Below, in pieces: positions 1 through 5,397 of a stretch of 5,397 bases of DNA (its first letter is position 1; each line of letters begins with the position of its first letter). The DNA comes from a bacterium. GTDB lineage: Bacteria; Actinomycetota; Acidimicrobiia; Acidimicrobiales; Ilumatobacteraceae. The translations under genes were made by a program, and so were the position numbers. The DNA lies in NCBI GenBank assembly GCA_029978815.1, contig JAPOIQ010000107.1:1-5397 (forward strand). The letters run 5' to 3'. The notes beneath the pieces were generated by a model. The model had not been told where the DNA came from, made no database searches, and worked only from the letters and a program-made list of their open reading frames with translations.

Positions 1-1943
1 CCTTGAATTGCCTTGAATGCAGCGCGAATTGCAATCTCAGTTTTACCGAATCCAACATCACCACAAATGAGTCGATCCATCGGGATTTCGCGTTCCATAT
101 CGGCTTTCACATCGATAATTGCGGTGCGCTGATCGGGGGTTTCAACGAAACCAAACGCATCTTCCATCTCTGACTGCCATGGTGTGTCAGGGGCAAAGGC
201 ATGCCCGGGAGTGTTCATGCGCTGCTGATAGAGAACGACGAGTTCTTGGGCAATTTCTTGCACCGCAGAGCGCACACGGGATTTTGCTGAAGCAAAGTCG
301 CTGCCACCTAGTCGGTGAAGCGAAGGGGCTTCGCCGCCGGAGTAGGGGCGAAGTACGTGGATCTGATCAGAAGGGATGTACAGGCGGTCTTCGCCGCGGT
401 ACGCGACAAGTAGGTAATCGCGTTCTGCCCCGCCGATTGCCCGTGTCACCATGCCCTCGTAACGACCAACTCCATGGTGCACGTGCACGACATAACTTCC
501 GGGTTTCAGATCGTCGAAACCCGCAGTGCCTTGGCGCGGTCGAGCACGCCGGTGCGAACGTCGGCGTCCCGTGAGGTCGGCTTCAGCGAGGACGCTGAGC
601 CGGGCGCGAGGAAGGCGGAAGCCCCGGTGTAGCGGTGCCACTGCGATGTATGCACCGGGGCGAGAAAGATCAGTCTCCCGACTAGCGATGGCAAAGTCGA
701 GCTCATGATCAAGCATGAGGGAGCGCAGTCGCTCTGCCGAGCCTGTGCCGTCAGCAGCAATAATCACGCGTTCACCGGCACTCAGCAGTTCTCGAATACG
801 AGCGACGTGGCCTGCGCCATCGCCGACGATTGGCCCCCAGCCCGTGCTCTCGACGAACGGTGTGTCTGGCCCATCCGGTGTGGCATCAATCGTCCAGAAC
901 GAGCCTGTCGAGGCCAGTAGCCGGTCGGGATTGGCATGGAGGTGAGGGAACTGCAGTTCAGGATCTCGTGCCCATGTTCCTGCAAGTGCAGCGGCAAGAT
1001 CTGCTTCCTCTGCGAGAAGGTCTTGTGCTCGATCGCGCATCCGGCGAGGCTCGATGAGAATGACTTTCGCCCGTTCATCGGCGAGGTCGGTAAGCAGCAG
1101 ATCTTCGTCGGTGAGCCATGGCAGCCACGACTCCATTCCATCAAAGTGGGCACCCTCGGCGAGACGCTCCCACTGTTCACGCCCCCAAGGTTCAGTCGCA
1201 ACGAGCCTTGCGGCGCGTTGCCGTACTGCGTCATCGGGGGTGACCTCGCGAGCGGGGAAAACATGCACCTCGTGAAGGTCTGCGGTTGATCGCTGGTCGT
1301 TGACCGAGAACTGAGTCAGGCGGTCGACATCGTCACCCCACAGATCGATTCTGATCGGTGCATCTGCGGTAGAGGGGAAGATGTCGATGATTGCGCCGCG
1401 TCGCGCAAATTCTCCCCGATGTTCGACTAATTCCTCCCGTCGGTATCCGACTTCGGCGAGTTGACGAGTGAGTTTGTCGGCGTCGATCTGGCCGCCTGCG
1501 ACAACGTGGATGGGTTCAATTGTTTGGGCGCCTGGACCGAGCCGCTGGAGCAGCGCTCGTATTCCAGCGACAATGACCTTTGGGCGATCGTCGGTAGAGG
1601 TCAACCGCCACAGCACCTCCGTTCGTCGTCCCATGGTCTCGACCGCCGGGCTTACCCGCTCAAATGGGAGGGTTTCCCACGCAGGAAACAACAGGCAGTC
1701 TTCTCTGCCAAGAAACTGAACGAGGTCGTCGTGCAGCCGGGCGGCATCGGTACCGGTTGGGCATGCAACGATGAGCGGCGACCTGTCGGAGAGATGTGAG
1801 AGGGCAGCAACGCTGATCGGACGGGCTACCTCGGTGATTGCAAGTCGAGCAGAGGTAGAGCCGAGTGCAGCGGTAAGTGCAGGTTCATCTCGGAGCAGCG
1901 GCGGAAGGTCGCGCAGTGCGGACTGATGTGTTGAGAGAGTCAC
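1..1943 (-). CDS. mfd: Transcription-repair coupling factor Mfd, N-terminal 647 residues (runs off left edge)
   Basis: Mfd is a cytoplasmic DNA translocase that removes RNA polymerase stalled at DNA lesions and recruits UvrA to start nucleotide excision repair. Translating the minus strand from a GTG at 1943 gives an uninterrupted frame to the window edge. In order I see: a UvrB-like module (about residues 1-235) with LFPAWETLPFERVSP at 85-99 and EFARRGAIIDIFP near 178-190, where the family's degenerate nucleotide site has no Walker lysine; a middle region with FDGMESWLPW; the CarD-like RNA-polymerase-interacting domain from L479 (KPGSYVVHVHHGVG); the relay helix (LGGSDFASAKSRV); then TPDQRTAI and the Walker A motif GDVGFGKT at 628-635, with K634. 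The remaining motor motifs and the C-terminal domain lie outside the window. The GTG overlaps the pth stop by four bases (GTGA) and has no clear Shine-Dalgarno, which suggests translational coupling to pth. Identification is secure; only the exact start is inferred. Confidence 0.96.
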   Translation of the reverse strand, partial: MTLSTHQSALRDLPPLLRDEPALTAALGSTSARLAITEVARPISVAALSHLSDRSPLIVACPTGTDAARLHDDLVQFLGREDCLLFPAWETLPFERVSPAVETMGRRTEVLWRLTSTDDRPKVIVAGIRALLQRLGPGAQTIEPIHVVAGGQIDADKLTRQLAEVGYRREELVEHRGEFARRGAIIDIFPSTADAPIRIDLWGDDVDRLTQFSVNDQRSTADLHEVHVFPAREVTPDDAVRQRAARLVATEPWGREQWERLAEGAHFDGMESWLPWLTDEDLLLTDLADERAKVILIEPRRMRDRAQDLLAEEADLAAALAGTWARDPELQFPHLHANPDRLLASTGSFWTIDATPDGPDTPFVESTGWGPIVGDGAGHVARIRELLSAGERVIIAADGTGSAERLRSLMLDHELDFAIASRETDLSRPGAYIAVAPLHRGFRLPRARLSVLAEADLTGRRRSHRRARPRQGTAGFDDLKPGSYVVHVHHGVGRYEGMVTRAIGGAERDYLLVAYRGEDRLYIPSDQIHVLRPYSGGEAPSLHRLGGSDFASAKSRVRSAVQEIAQELVVLYQQRMNTPGHAFAPDTPWQSEMEDAFGFVETPDQRTAIIDVKADMEREIPMDRLICGDVGFGKTEIAIRAAFKAIQ

Positions 1944-2548
1944 CGACGATTCACTGTCTGCATTGCGTTCTCAACACCATCTGAGACAACGAGTGCAACT
2001 GCATCGGCAGCTTTGACTACTCCAATGTCGAGTTCAGCCCTCCCTCGTTGAGGAACTTTTGAAAGCACCCAATTTGCCCCGCGATCGGCCGAGGGAGGTC
2101 GGCCGACACCGATACGGACGCGTAGGAAGTCATTCGTTCCAAGGTGTTGGGCGATGCTCTTCAGCCCATTGTGCCCGGCGAGGCCACCCCCCATTTTGAG
2201 CCGGGTATCGCCAGGTTCAAGGTCAAGTTCATCATGAACGACGATGAGTCTGCTTGAGTCGGTGAGGCCGAACCGTTTCACAAGGGATGCCGCTGAACGC
2301 CCCGACTCATTCATGAATGTCAACGGAATTGCGAGCACACATCTGTGATCCGAAAGGCGTGTTTCTGCGACGAAGGCATCGTTCTTGCCTGCCTTAAACG
2401 TTGCGTTGACTCGGTCGCCGACCATGCGGACGGCATCGTCACCGACATTGTGGCGGGTATTGGCGTACCGGTCGCCTGGGTTTCCGAGACCGAGAACAAT
2501 CCACTCGGGCGGAGTGTCACCGGATCGGCGACCTGAGAACAGGCCCAC
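1940..2548 (-). CDS. pth: Peptidyl-tRNA hydrolase (Pth family)
   Basis: Pth hydrolyses the ester bond of peptidyl-tRNAs that drop off ribosomes, recycling tRNA; it is usually essential. The 202-residue protein carries the family motifs: GLGNPG at 20-25, TRHNVG at 31-36 with catalytic His33, PLTFMNESG at 75-83, HDELDL at 105-110 with Asp106, and GGGLAGHNGLKSI at 120-132. Asn23, Asn80 and Asn127 occupy the positions of the substrate-binding asparagines of the E. coli enzyme, and the spacing of Asn23, Asp106 and Asn127 to His33 matches E. coli exactly. Length is normal apart from about 13 extra N-terminal residues before the first beta strand. The start is a GTG at 2548; an in-frame TGA lies only a few codons upstream, so no earlier ATG is possible. 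There is no clear Shine-Dalgarno. The rplY stop is only 8 bases upstream and mfd overlaps the 3' end, so coupled translation within an rplY-pth-mfd unit is likely. Confidence 0.97.
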   Translation of the reverse strand: MGLFSGRRSGDTPPEWIVLGLGNPGDRYANTRHNVGDDAVRMVGDRVNATFKAGKNDAFVAETRLSDHRCVLAIPLTFMNESGRSAASLVKRFGLTDSSRLIVVHDELDLEPGDTRLKMGGGLAGHNGLKSIAQHLGTNDFLRVRIGVGRPPSADRGANWVLSKVPQRGRAELDIGVVKAADAVALVVSDGVENAMQTVNRR

Positions 2549-2556
2549 GATGTCGA

Positions 2557-3234
2557 TCAGTCAGCGTCTGATTCGCTGGATTCGTCTGAGCCGCCATCAG
2601 CAGACTCATCAGATGCTTCTGCAGCGCCCTCTTCGCCCTCGGCTGCATCTTCTGCGGCTGCGGGCTCGTCGGCGGCAACACGAAGCGTCACGACGGTTAC
2701 GACGGTTTGGTCTTCTGCGCTGATCGCAACCACACCACTCGGGAGGGCAACATCTGCGACAGTGATCACGGTGTCGTTTGTCATGTCGTTGATGTCGATC
2801 ACGAGTTCATCTGGGATATTGCGAGGCGTGGTACGAACCTGGATTTCCATCATCTGCTGATCGACGAGACCATTGTTCATTGCGACTTGCTTGGCTTCAC
2901 CTTCCAAGCGAACTGGGACGCTGACGGTGATTTCCTGGCTGAGGTCGATCTGGATGAAATCGACATGGGCAACGGTTCGACGAACTGGATGGCGCTGCAT
3001 TTCCTTCACGATTGACGGATACACGGTGCCATCGACAGTGAGGTCGAGGATCGTATTCATGCCCGCTCCACCAGAGAGAGCAAGGCGGAGATCGCGGCGG
3101 TCGATGGTGATGCTAATGGGCTCCATGCCCTTGCCGTAGACGACAGCGGGGATGCGATCCTCGCGGCGGATGCGGCGGGATTCGGCACTTCCGGTCGTGC
3201 GACCGGATTCGGCGATAAGAACAGAATCTGACAT
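2557..3234 (-). CDS. rplY: Ribosomal protein L25, CTC/TL5 type with acidic C-terminal tail
   Basis: L25 binds 5S rRNA in the central protuberance of the 50S subunit. The two-domain form is called CTC (general stress protein) or TL5. The 225-residue product shows the N-terminal 5S-binding beta-barrel domain at about 1-95, with RIPAVVYGKG at 27-36, the IVKEMQRHPVRRTVAHVDF stretch at 75-93 and IQIDLSQ following. The CTC C-terminal beta domain (about 100-187) contains VPVRLEGEAKQV and IPDELVIDI. A low-complexity tail rich in Glu, Asp, Ala and Ser fills 188-225 and is probably disordered. The ATG at 3234 has a GAGG Shine-Dalgarno six bases upstream (3241-3244). The gene probably heads an rplY-pth-mfd unit, since a 220-base gap with a possible promoter and a strong hairpin lies upstream and pth begins 8 bases after the stop. 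Family assignment is firm; a role in stress here is only inferred from relatives. Confidence 0.96.
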   Translation of the reverse strand: MSDSVLIAESGRTTGSAESRRIRREDRIPAVVYGKGMEPISITIDRRDLRLALSGGAGMNTILDLTVDGTVYPSIVKEMQRHPVRRTVAHVDFIQIDLSQEITVSVPVRLEGEAKQVAMNNGLVDQQMMEIQVRTTPRNIPDELVIDINDMTNDTVITVADVALPSGVVAISAEDQTVVTVVTLRVAADEPAAAEDAAEGEEGAAEASDESADGGSDESSESDAD

Positions 3235-3240
3235 GGTGAG

Positions 3241-3244
3241 CCTC
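3241..3244 (-). promoter_or_regulatory. rplY ribosome binding site
   Basis: GAGG on the minus strand lies six bases before the rplY ATG (3234). It supports that start. It sits 11 bases downstream of the base of the leader hairpin at 3256-3310, so folding of the leader could influence access to it. Confidence 0.6.
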
Positions 3245-3255
3245 GAGTTACCTAG

Positions 3256-3310
3256 ACCTCAGGTTGAACTGGTGCGACGACAGGATTACCGCCACAGCGT
3301 CAACTGAGGT
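3256..3310 (-). promoter_or_regulatory. Bulged hairpin in the rplY leader (candidate cis-regulatory RNA)
   Basis: On the minus strand the arm ACCTCAGTTGA (3310-3300) pairs with TCAACCTGAGGT (3267-3256). This gives six pairs, a single bulged C on the 3' side, then five more pairs, enclosing a 32-base loop that can add a few inner pairs (CTG with CAG, GCG with CGC). The structure lies immediately before the rplY ribosome binding site and is not followed by a U-run, so it does not look like an intrinsic terminator. Autogenous control of rplY has been reported in E. coli. Whether this unrelated-looking leader serves a similar purpose is inference; it could also be chance pairing. Confidence 0.4.
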
Positions 3311-3333
3311 TATCGGCGACTTCCCGAGGCCAC

Positions 3334-3339
3334 ACCCTA
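3334..3339 (-). promoter_or_regulatory. Possible -10 box of an rplY promoter (TAGGGT)
   Basis: TAGGGT on the minus strand fits the TANNNT -10 pattern common in actinobacteria. It would place a transcript start near 3327, just upstream of the leader hairpin, giving an rplY leader of roughly 90 bases. No good TTGACA-like -35 is present at 16-18 bases spacing, so this is weak evidence based mainly on position in the only sizeable gap of the window. Confidence 0.22.
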
Positions 3340-3381
3340 GTTGATGGGTTCTCTTCGTTCATTGGTGAACCGCCAACCTGC

Positions 3382-3430
3382 CCGATGGTTGCCCTTGCGA
3401 TACGCACACGATGATTGCGAGCACCATCGG
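3382..3430 (-). repeat. Inverted repeat downstream of prs
   Basis: A perfect 8-bp inverted repeat, CCGATGGT and ACCATCGG, has arms at 3382-3389 and 3423-3430 and a 33-base loop. It abuts a 10-bp palindrome, GAGAATTCTC, at 3430-3439. It starts about 25 bases after the prs stop codon. There is no U-run after the stem, so it is not a classical intrinsic terminator. It may protect or help end the prs transcript, or be a protein-binding site, or be chance. Confidence 0.3.
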
Positions 3431-3454
3431 AGAATTCTCAGAACGTGTCGAAAG

Positions 3455-4456
3455 TCAGGCGTAGTTCTCGCCGCTGAAAATTTCGCTCACACTCGTGTCA
3501 TCAAACACCGCCGAGAGGGCTTGAGCAATGAGTGGGGCGATGGAAAGCACCTCGACCTGCGGAAGCCGTTTGTTTTCAGGCAATGGGAGTGTGTTCGTGA
3601 GTACAAGGCGCTCAAGAGGTGAAGCGCTCAGCCTGTCGACCGCCGGACCCGAGAGCACGCCATGGGTTGCCATTGCCCAGACCTCTGTTGCGCCTCGATC
3701 GAGGAGGATTTCTGCTGCAGAGACGATTGTTCCACCGGTGTCGATCATGTCGTCGGTCAAAATGCAGAGACGACCCTTGACGTCACCGATGACTTCTTTA
3801 GCTTCGACGACGTTGGCTTGACCTTTGGGTCGACGTTTGTAGATAAATGCAATGTCGGCGTCGCAGTCGTGCAGGTGTTGAGCCATGCGTTCTGCGACCT
3901 TGATACGTCCTGAGTCGGGGGACACGATGACAGGGGAGTCTGGCGCTTGCTGGCGGATGTACGCCTCAAGAACAGGAGCTGCAGTTAGGTGGTCGACTGG
4001 GCCATCGAAGAAGCCCTGGATCTGGCCTGAATGAAGGTCAATTGAGATGAGGCGATTGGCTCCGGCAAGTTTGAACATGTCAGCGATGAGCCGAGCGGTA
4101 ACCGGCTCTCGGCCTTCGGATTTGCGGTCTTGGCGGGCGTATCCGTAGAACGGACATACCGCAGTGATTCGTTTTGCGGACGCACGCGCAGCGGCATCGA
4201 TCATGGCGAGTTGTTCCATGATCGAATCGTTCACCGAACTTCCATCGATGCCGTAGTGACTCTGCATGATGAACACGTCGGTTCCGCGAACACTCTCTGC
4301 GAAACGTGGGCGGATTTCGCCGTTTGAGAATTGGGTGATGTTGACATCACCGAGGGAGAGTCCGAGGTGTTGGGCTACCTCGCTCGCAAGGTCAGGATGC
4401 GTGCGCCCGGAGTACAGCGCCAGCTTCTTTGTTGTTACCTTCTCGAGTGACTCCAC
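3455..4456 (-). CDS. prs: Ribose-phosphate pyrophosphokinase (PRPP synthetase, class I)
   Basis: Prs transfers pyrophosphate from ATP to ribose 5-phosphate to make PRPP for purine, pyrimidine, NAD, His and Trp synthesis; it is cytosolic and usually a hexamer. Numbering from the longest possible frame (ATG at 4495, 346 residues), I see FSNGE at 56-60, PFYGYARQDRK at 115-125, the metal-binding DLHSGQIQGFF at 153-163 with His155, the flexible catalytic loop KRR at 220-222, and the PRPP-binding loop ILTDDMIDTGGTI at 245-257. All key residues are present. I place the start at the GTG at 4456 (333 residues): GGAGGGG lies six bases before it, and the length fits the usual 310-330. The ATG at 4495 has no Shine-Dalgarno and adds 13 residues not expected in the family. 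In relatives glmU and prs are adjacent, consistent with co-expression here, though about 120 bases separate them. Confidence 0.95.
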   Translation of the reverse strand: MESLEKVTTKKLALYSGRTHPDLASEVAQHLGLSLGDVNITQFSNGEIRPRFAESVRGTDVFIMQSHYGIDGSSVNDSIMEQLAMIDAAARASAKRITAVCPFYGYARQDRKSEGREPVTARLIADMFKLAGANRLISIDLHSGQIQGFFDGPVDHLTAAPVLEAYIRQQAPDSPVIVSPDSGRIKVAERMAQHLHDCDADIAFIYKRRPKGQANVVEAKEVIGDVKGRLCILTDDMIDTGGTIVSAAEILLDRGATEVWAMATHGVLSGPAVDRLSASPLERLVLTNTLPLPENKRLPQVEVLSIAPLIAQALSAVFDDTSVSEIFSGENYA

Positions 4457-4462
4457 CTTGCT

Positions 4463-4469
4463 CCCCTCC
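4463..4469 (-). promoter_or_regulatory. Strong ribosome binding site deciding the prs start
   Basis: GGAGGGG on the minus strand, followed by six bases and then GTG at 4456. It is the best Shine-Dalgarno match in the window and argues for the internal GTG over the ATG at 4495. Confidence 0.65.
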
Positions 4470-4493
4470 GCGCCGAAGATCGACGCCGAACTC

Positions 4494-4499
4494 ATACTA
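4494..4499 (-). promoter_or_regulatory. Possible -10 box of a prs promoter (TAGTAT)
   Basis: TAGTAT fits the TANNNT -10 pattern and would start transcription near 4487, giving a leader of about 30 bases to the GTG at 4456 and removing the upstream ATG from the message. No clear -35 is visible at normal spacing, so this is a weak call. Confidence 0.18.
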
Positions 4500-4575
4500 G
4501 AACGCTCATGTGCTCATCACTTAGGTTCCGAGATAAACCCGACAACATTTCGCCAGTTGTTGTGCGGGAGGTGGC

Positions 4576-5328
4576 TTATTTCGTACGGGCGATCATTAAT
4601 TGCTCAACGGCGGCGAGTTGTGTTCGGTCGTTCACTCCAAGGGTCTCGTCCGGGTGGGTACCGACAGTTCCGACGCTCCCATGCTTGGCAAGGGCCGCAA
4701 TGACATCGGTGAGGTAGTACTCGTGCTGAGAGTTATTGGTGCCGAGTTGGGTGAGAGCCGGAGCTAACAGCGAGTGAGAAAACACATAGACGCCAGCGTT
4801 CCACTCCTTGATGAGGAGTTCTTCGGGTGACGCATCCCGTTGCTCAACAATGCGCTCGACCGAGTGATCTGCCTGACGAACAATCCGTCCGTAGCCGGTC
4901 GGGTCGTCGAGTTGGCTCGTGAGTAGGGTCGCCGGACGGGCGTTGTCAAGATGGTCTGCGACAAGGCGTTGAATAGTTTCGGCTGTGAGCAGTGGGGTGT
5001 CCCCTGGCAGCACGATGACGGCGTCATCTTCTGAAGGTGCAGCGAGAGCGGTGAGTCCGACGGCGGTCGCATGGCCCGTGCCGTGTTGTTCATGTTGGGT
5101 TGCAAATGTGAGGTTGGCCCATTGTGGGGCGTCGTTCGAAACTGCCTCGGCAACTTGTTCGCCGCCGAACCCGACGACAACCGCTATCTCGACTGGCTCA
5201 ACCGTTTCGAGCGCATCGATCACATGAAGCACCATTGCACGGCCGCAGACCTCGTGAAGCGGCTTTGGTAAATCTGATTTCATGCGTGTTCCGGCCCCGG
5301 CGGCAAGAACGACAGCGCGAAGAGTCAT
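4576..5328 (-). CDS. glmU: GlmU-like UDP-GlcNAc pyrophosphorylase, uridylyltransferase domain only
   Basis: The family makes UDP-GlcNAc from GlcNAc-1-phosphate and UTP, a precursor of peptidoglycan. The 250 residues match the GlmU N-terminal Rossmann-like domain throughout: LAAGAGTRM at 8-16 with PK at 21-22 (nucleotide loop), QHGTGHA at 81-87, GD at 109-110 (metal-binding Asp110), TGYGRIV at 144-150, VEQRD with Glu162, NAGVYVF at 177-183, EYYLTDVI at 203-210 and GVND with metal-binding Asn233. The catalytic site therefore looks complete. The usual GlmU is about 450-490 residues with a C-terminal left-handed beta-helix acetyltransferase. Here a TAA ends the frame at the domain boundary and only about 120 bases separate it from prs, so that domain is absent rather than frameshifted. 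Acetylation of GlcN-1-phosphate must come from elsewhere, or the substrate differs. The ATG at 5328 touches the upstream tRNA; no other start is available in the window. Position before prs supports orthology with actinobacterial glmU. Confidence 0.88.
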   Translation of the reverse strand: MTLRAVVLAAGAGTRMKSDLPKPLHEVCGRAMVLHVIDALETVEPVEIAVVVGFGGEQVAEAVSNDAPQWANLTFATQHEQHGTGHATAVGLTALAAPSEDDAVIVLPGDTPLLTAETIQRLVADHLDNARPATLLTSQLDDPTGYGRIVRQADHSVERIVEQRDASPEELLIKEWNAGVYVFSHSLLAPALTQLGTNNSQHEYYLTDVIAALAKHGSVGTVGTHPDETLGVNDRTQLAAVEQLMIARTK

Positions 5329-5397
5329 GGTTCCGGGAAGAGGACTCGAACCCCTACAAACGGCACCAAAAACCGCTGTCCTGCCAATTAGACGACC
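5328..5397 (-). tRNA. tRNA-Gln (anticodon UUG), 5' end cut by the right edge
   Basis: On the minus strand the sequence folds as a tRNA from position 6 onward. The D-stem is GTCT with GGAC around AATTGGCA; the anticodon stem is GCGGT with GCCGT around the seven-base loop TTTTGGT, giving anticodon TTG (Gln, CAA codons). The T-arm is AGGGG, loop TTCGAGT, CCTCT. The 3' acceptor strand is TCCCGGA, followed by discriminator A and CCA. The first five acceptor bases lie beyond the window and should read about TCCGG. The CCA appears to be encoded at 5330-5328, so its last A is also the first base of the glmU ATG. A tRNA start just upstream suggests co-transcription with glmU, with the message released by 3' processing of the tRNA. 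Confidence 0.93.

Noticed and set aside
119..574. Plus-strand 151-residue open frame and other long plus-strand frames (e.g. 936-1289, 1461-1799, 4266-4703)
   Set aside because: All lie antisense to mfd, prs or glmU, whose minus-strand frames show clear family motifs. The antisense translations have no recognisable domains and are rich in Arg, Ser and Pro, as expected from shadow frames.
506..1264. Minus-strand open frames at 506-760 and 782-1264 suggesting mfd might be broken into small genes
   Set aside because: They are out of frame with mfd. Direct translation from the GTG at 1943 stays open through this region and matches Mfd domains continuously, including the CarD-like domain at residue 479 and Walker A at 628-635.
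3241..3454. A small gene between prs and rplY (a lipoprotein gene occupies this place in mycobacteria)
   Set aside because: The gap is 220 bases, contains stops and no convincing start with ribosome binding site, and its plus-strand frame at 3341-3622 runs antisense into prs without any family signal.
4542..4563. Inverted repeat ACAACA/TGTTGT after glmU as a terminator
   Set aside because: The stem is only six weak pairs with a 10-base loop and no following U-run; a chance match is likely.
4496..4575. Possible frameshifted remnant of the GlmU acetyltransferase domain downstream of the stop
   Set aside because: Only about 80-120 bases lie between the TAA and prs, far too short for a beta-helix domain of about 200 residues, and no hexapeptide repeats can be read there.

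Overview
The window is a stretch of bacterial core chromosome with every supported gene on the minus strand. Read in transcription order (right to left) it holds: tRNA-Gln(UUG), cut by the right edge; a GlmU-type uridylyltransferase; prs (PRPP synthetase); rplY/ctc (ribosomal protein L25, CTC type with acidic tail); pth (peptidyl-tRNA hydrolase); and the N-terminal part of mfd, cut by the left edge. The order glmU-prs-rplY-pth-mfd, the CTC-type L25, the GTG starts and the moderately GC-rich codon use point to Actinomycetota. An Acidimicrobiia-like or other uncultivated lineage is a guess I cannot confirm. There is no sign of transposons, phage, CRISPR or recent transfer.

Layout: the tRNA ends directly on the ATG of the glmU-like gene. 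A gap of about 120 bases leads to prs, which most likely starts at a GTG behind a strong Shine-Dalgarno rather than at the ATG further upstream. A 220-base gap then separates prs from rplY and holds no gene. It does contain a long-loop inverted repeat after prs, a possible -10 box, and a bulged 11-bp hairpin just before the rplY ribosome binding site. rplY, pth and mfd are packed tightly (8-base gap, then a 4-base GTGA overlap) and look like one translationally coupled unit.

The genes share housekeeping roles rather than one pathway. GlmU-like and Prs make activated sugar and ribose building blocks (UDP-GlcNAc for peptidoglycan; PRPP for nucleotides, His and Trp). L25 and Pth serve translation (5S rRNA binding; recycling of peptidyl-tRNA). 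Mfd couples stalled RNA polymerase to nucleotide excision repair.

The main oddity is the GlmU-like protein. It has the complete uridylyltransferase domain but stops at 250 residues, with no room before prs for the usual left-handed beta-helix acetyltransferase domain. Second-tier points are the tRNA CCA end sharing a base with the glmU start codon, and the structured rplY leader. I found no convincing new multi-gene system.
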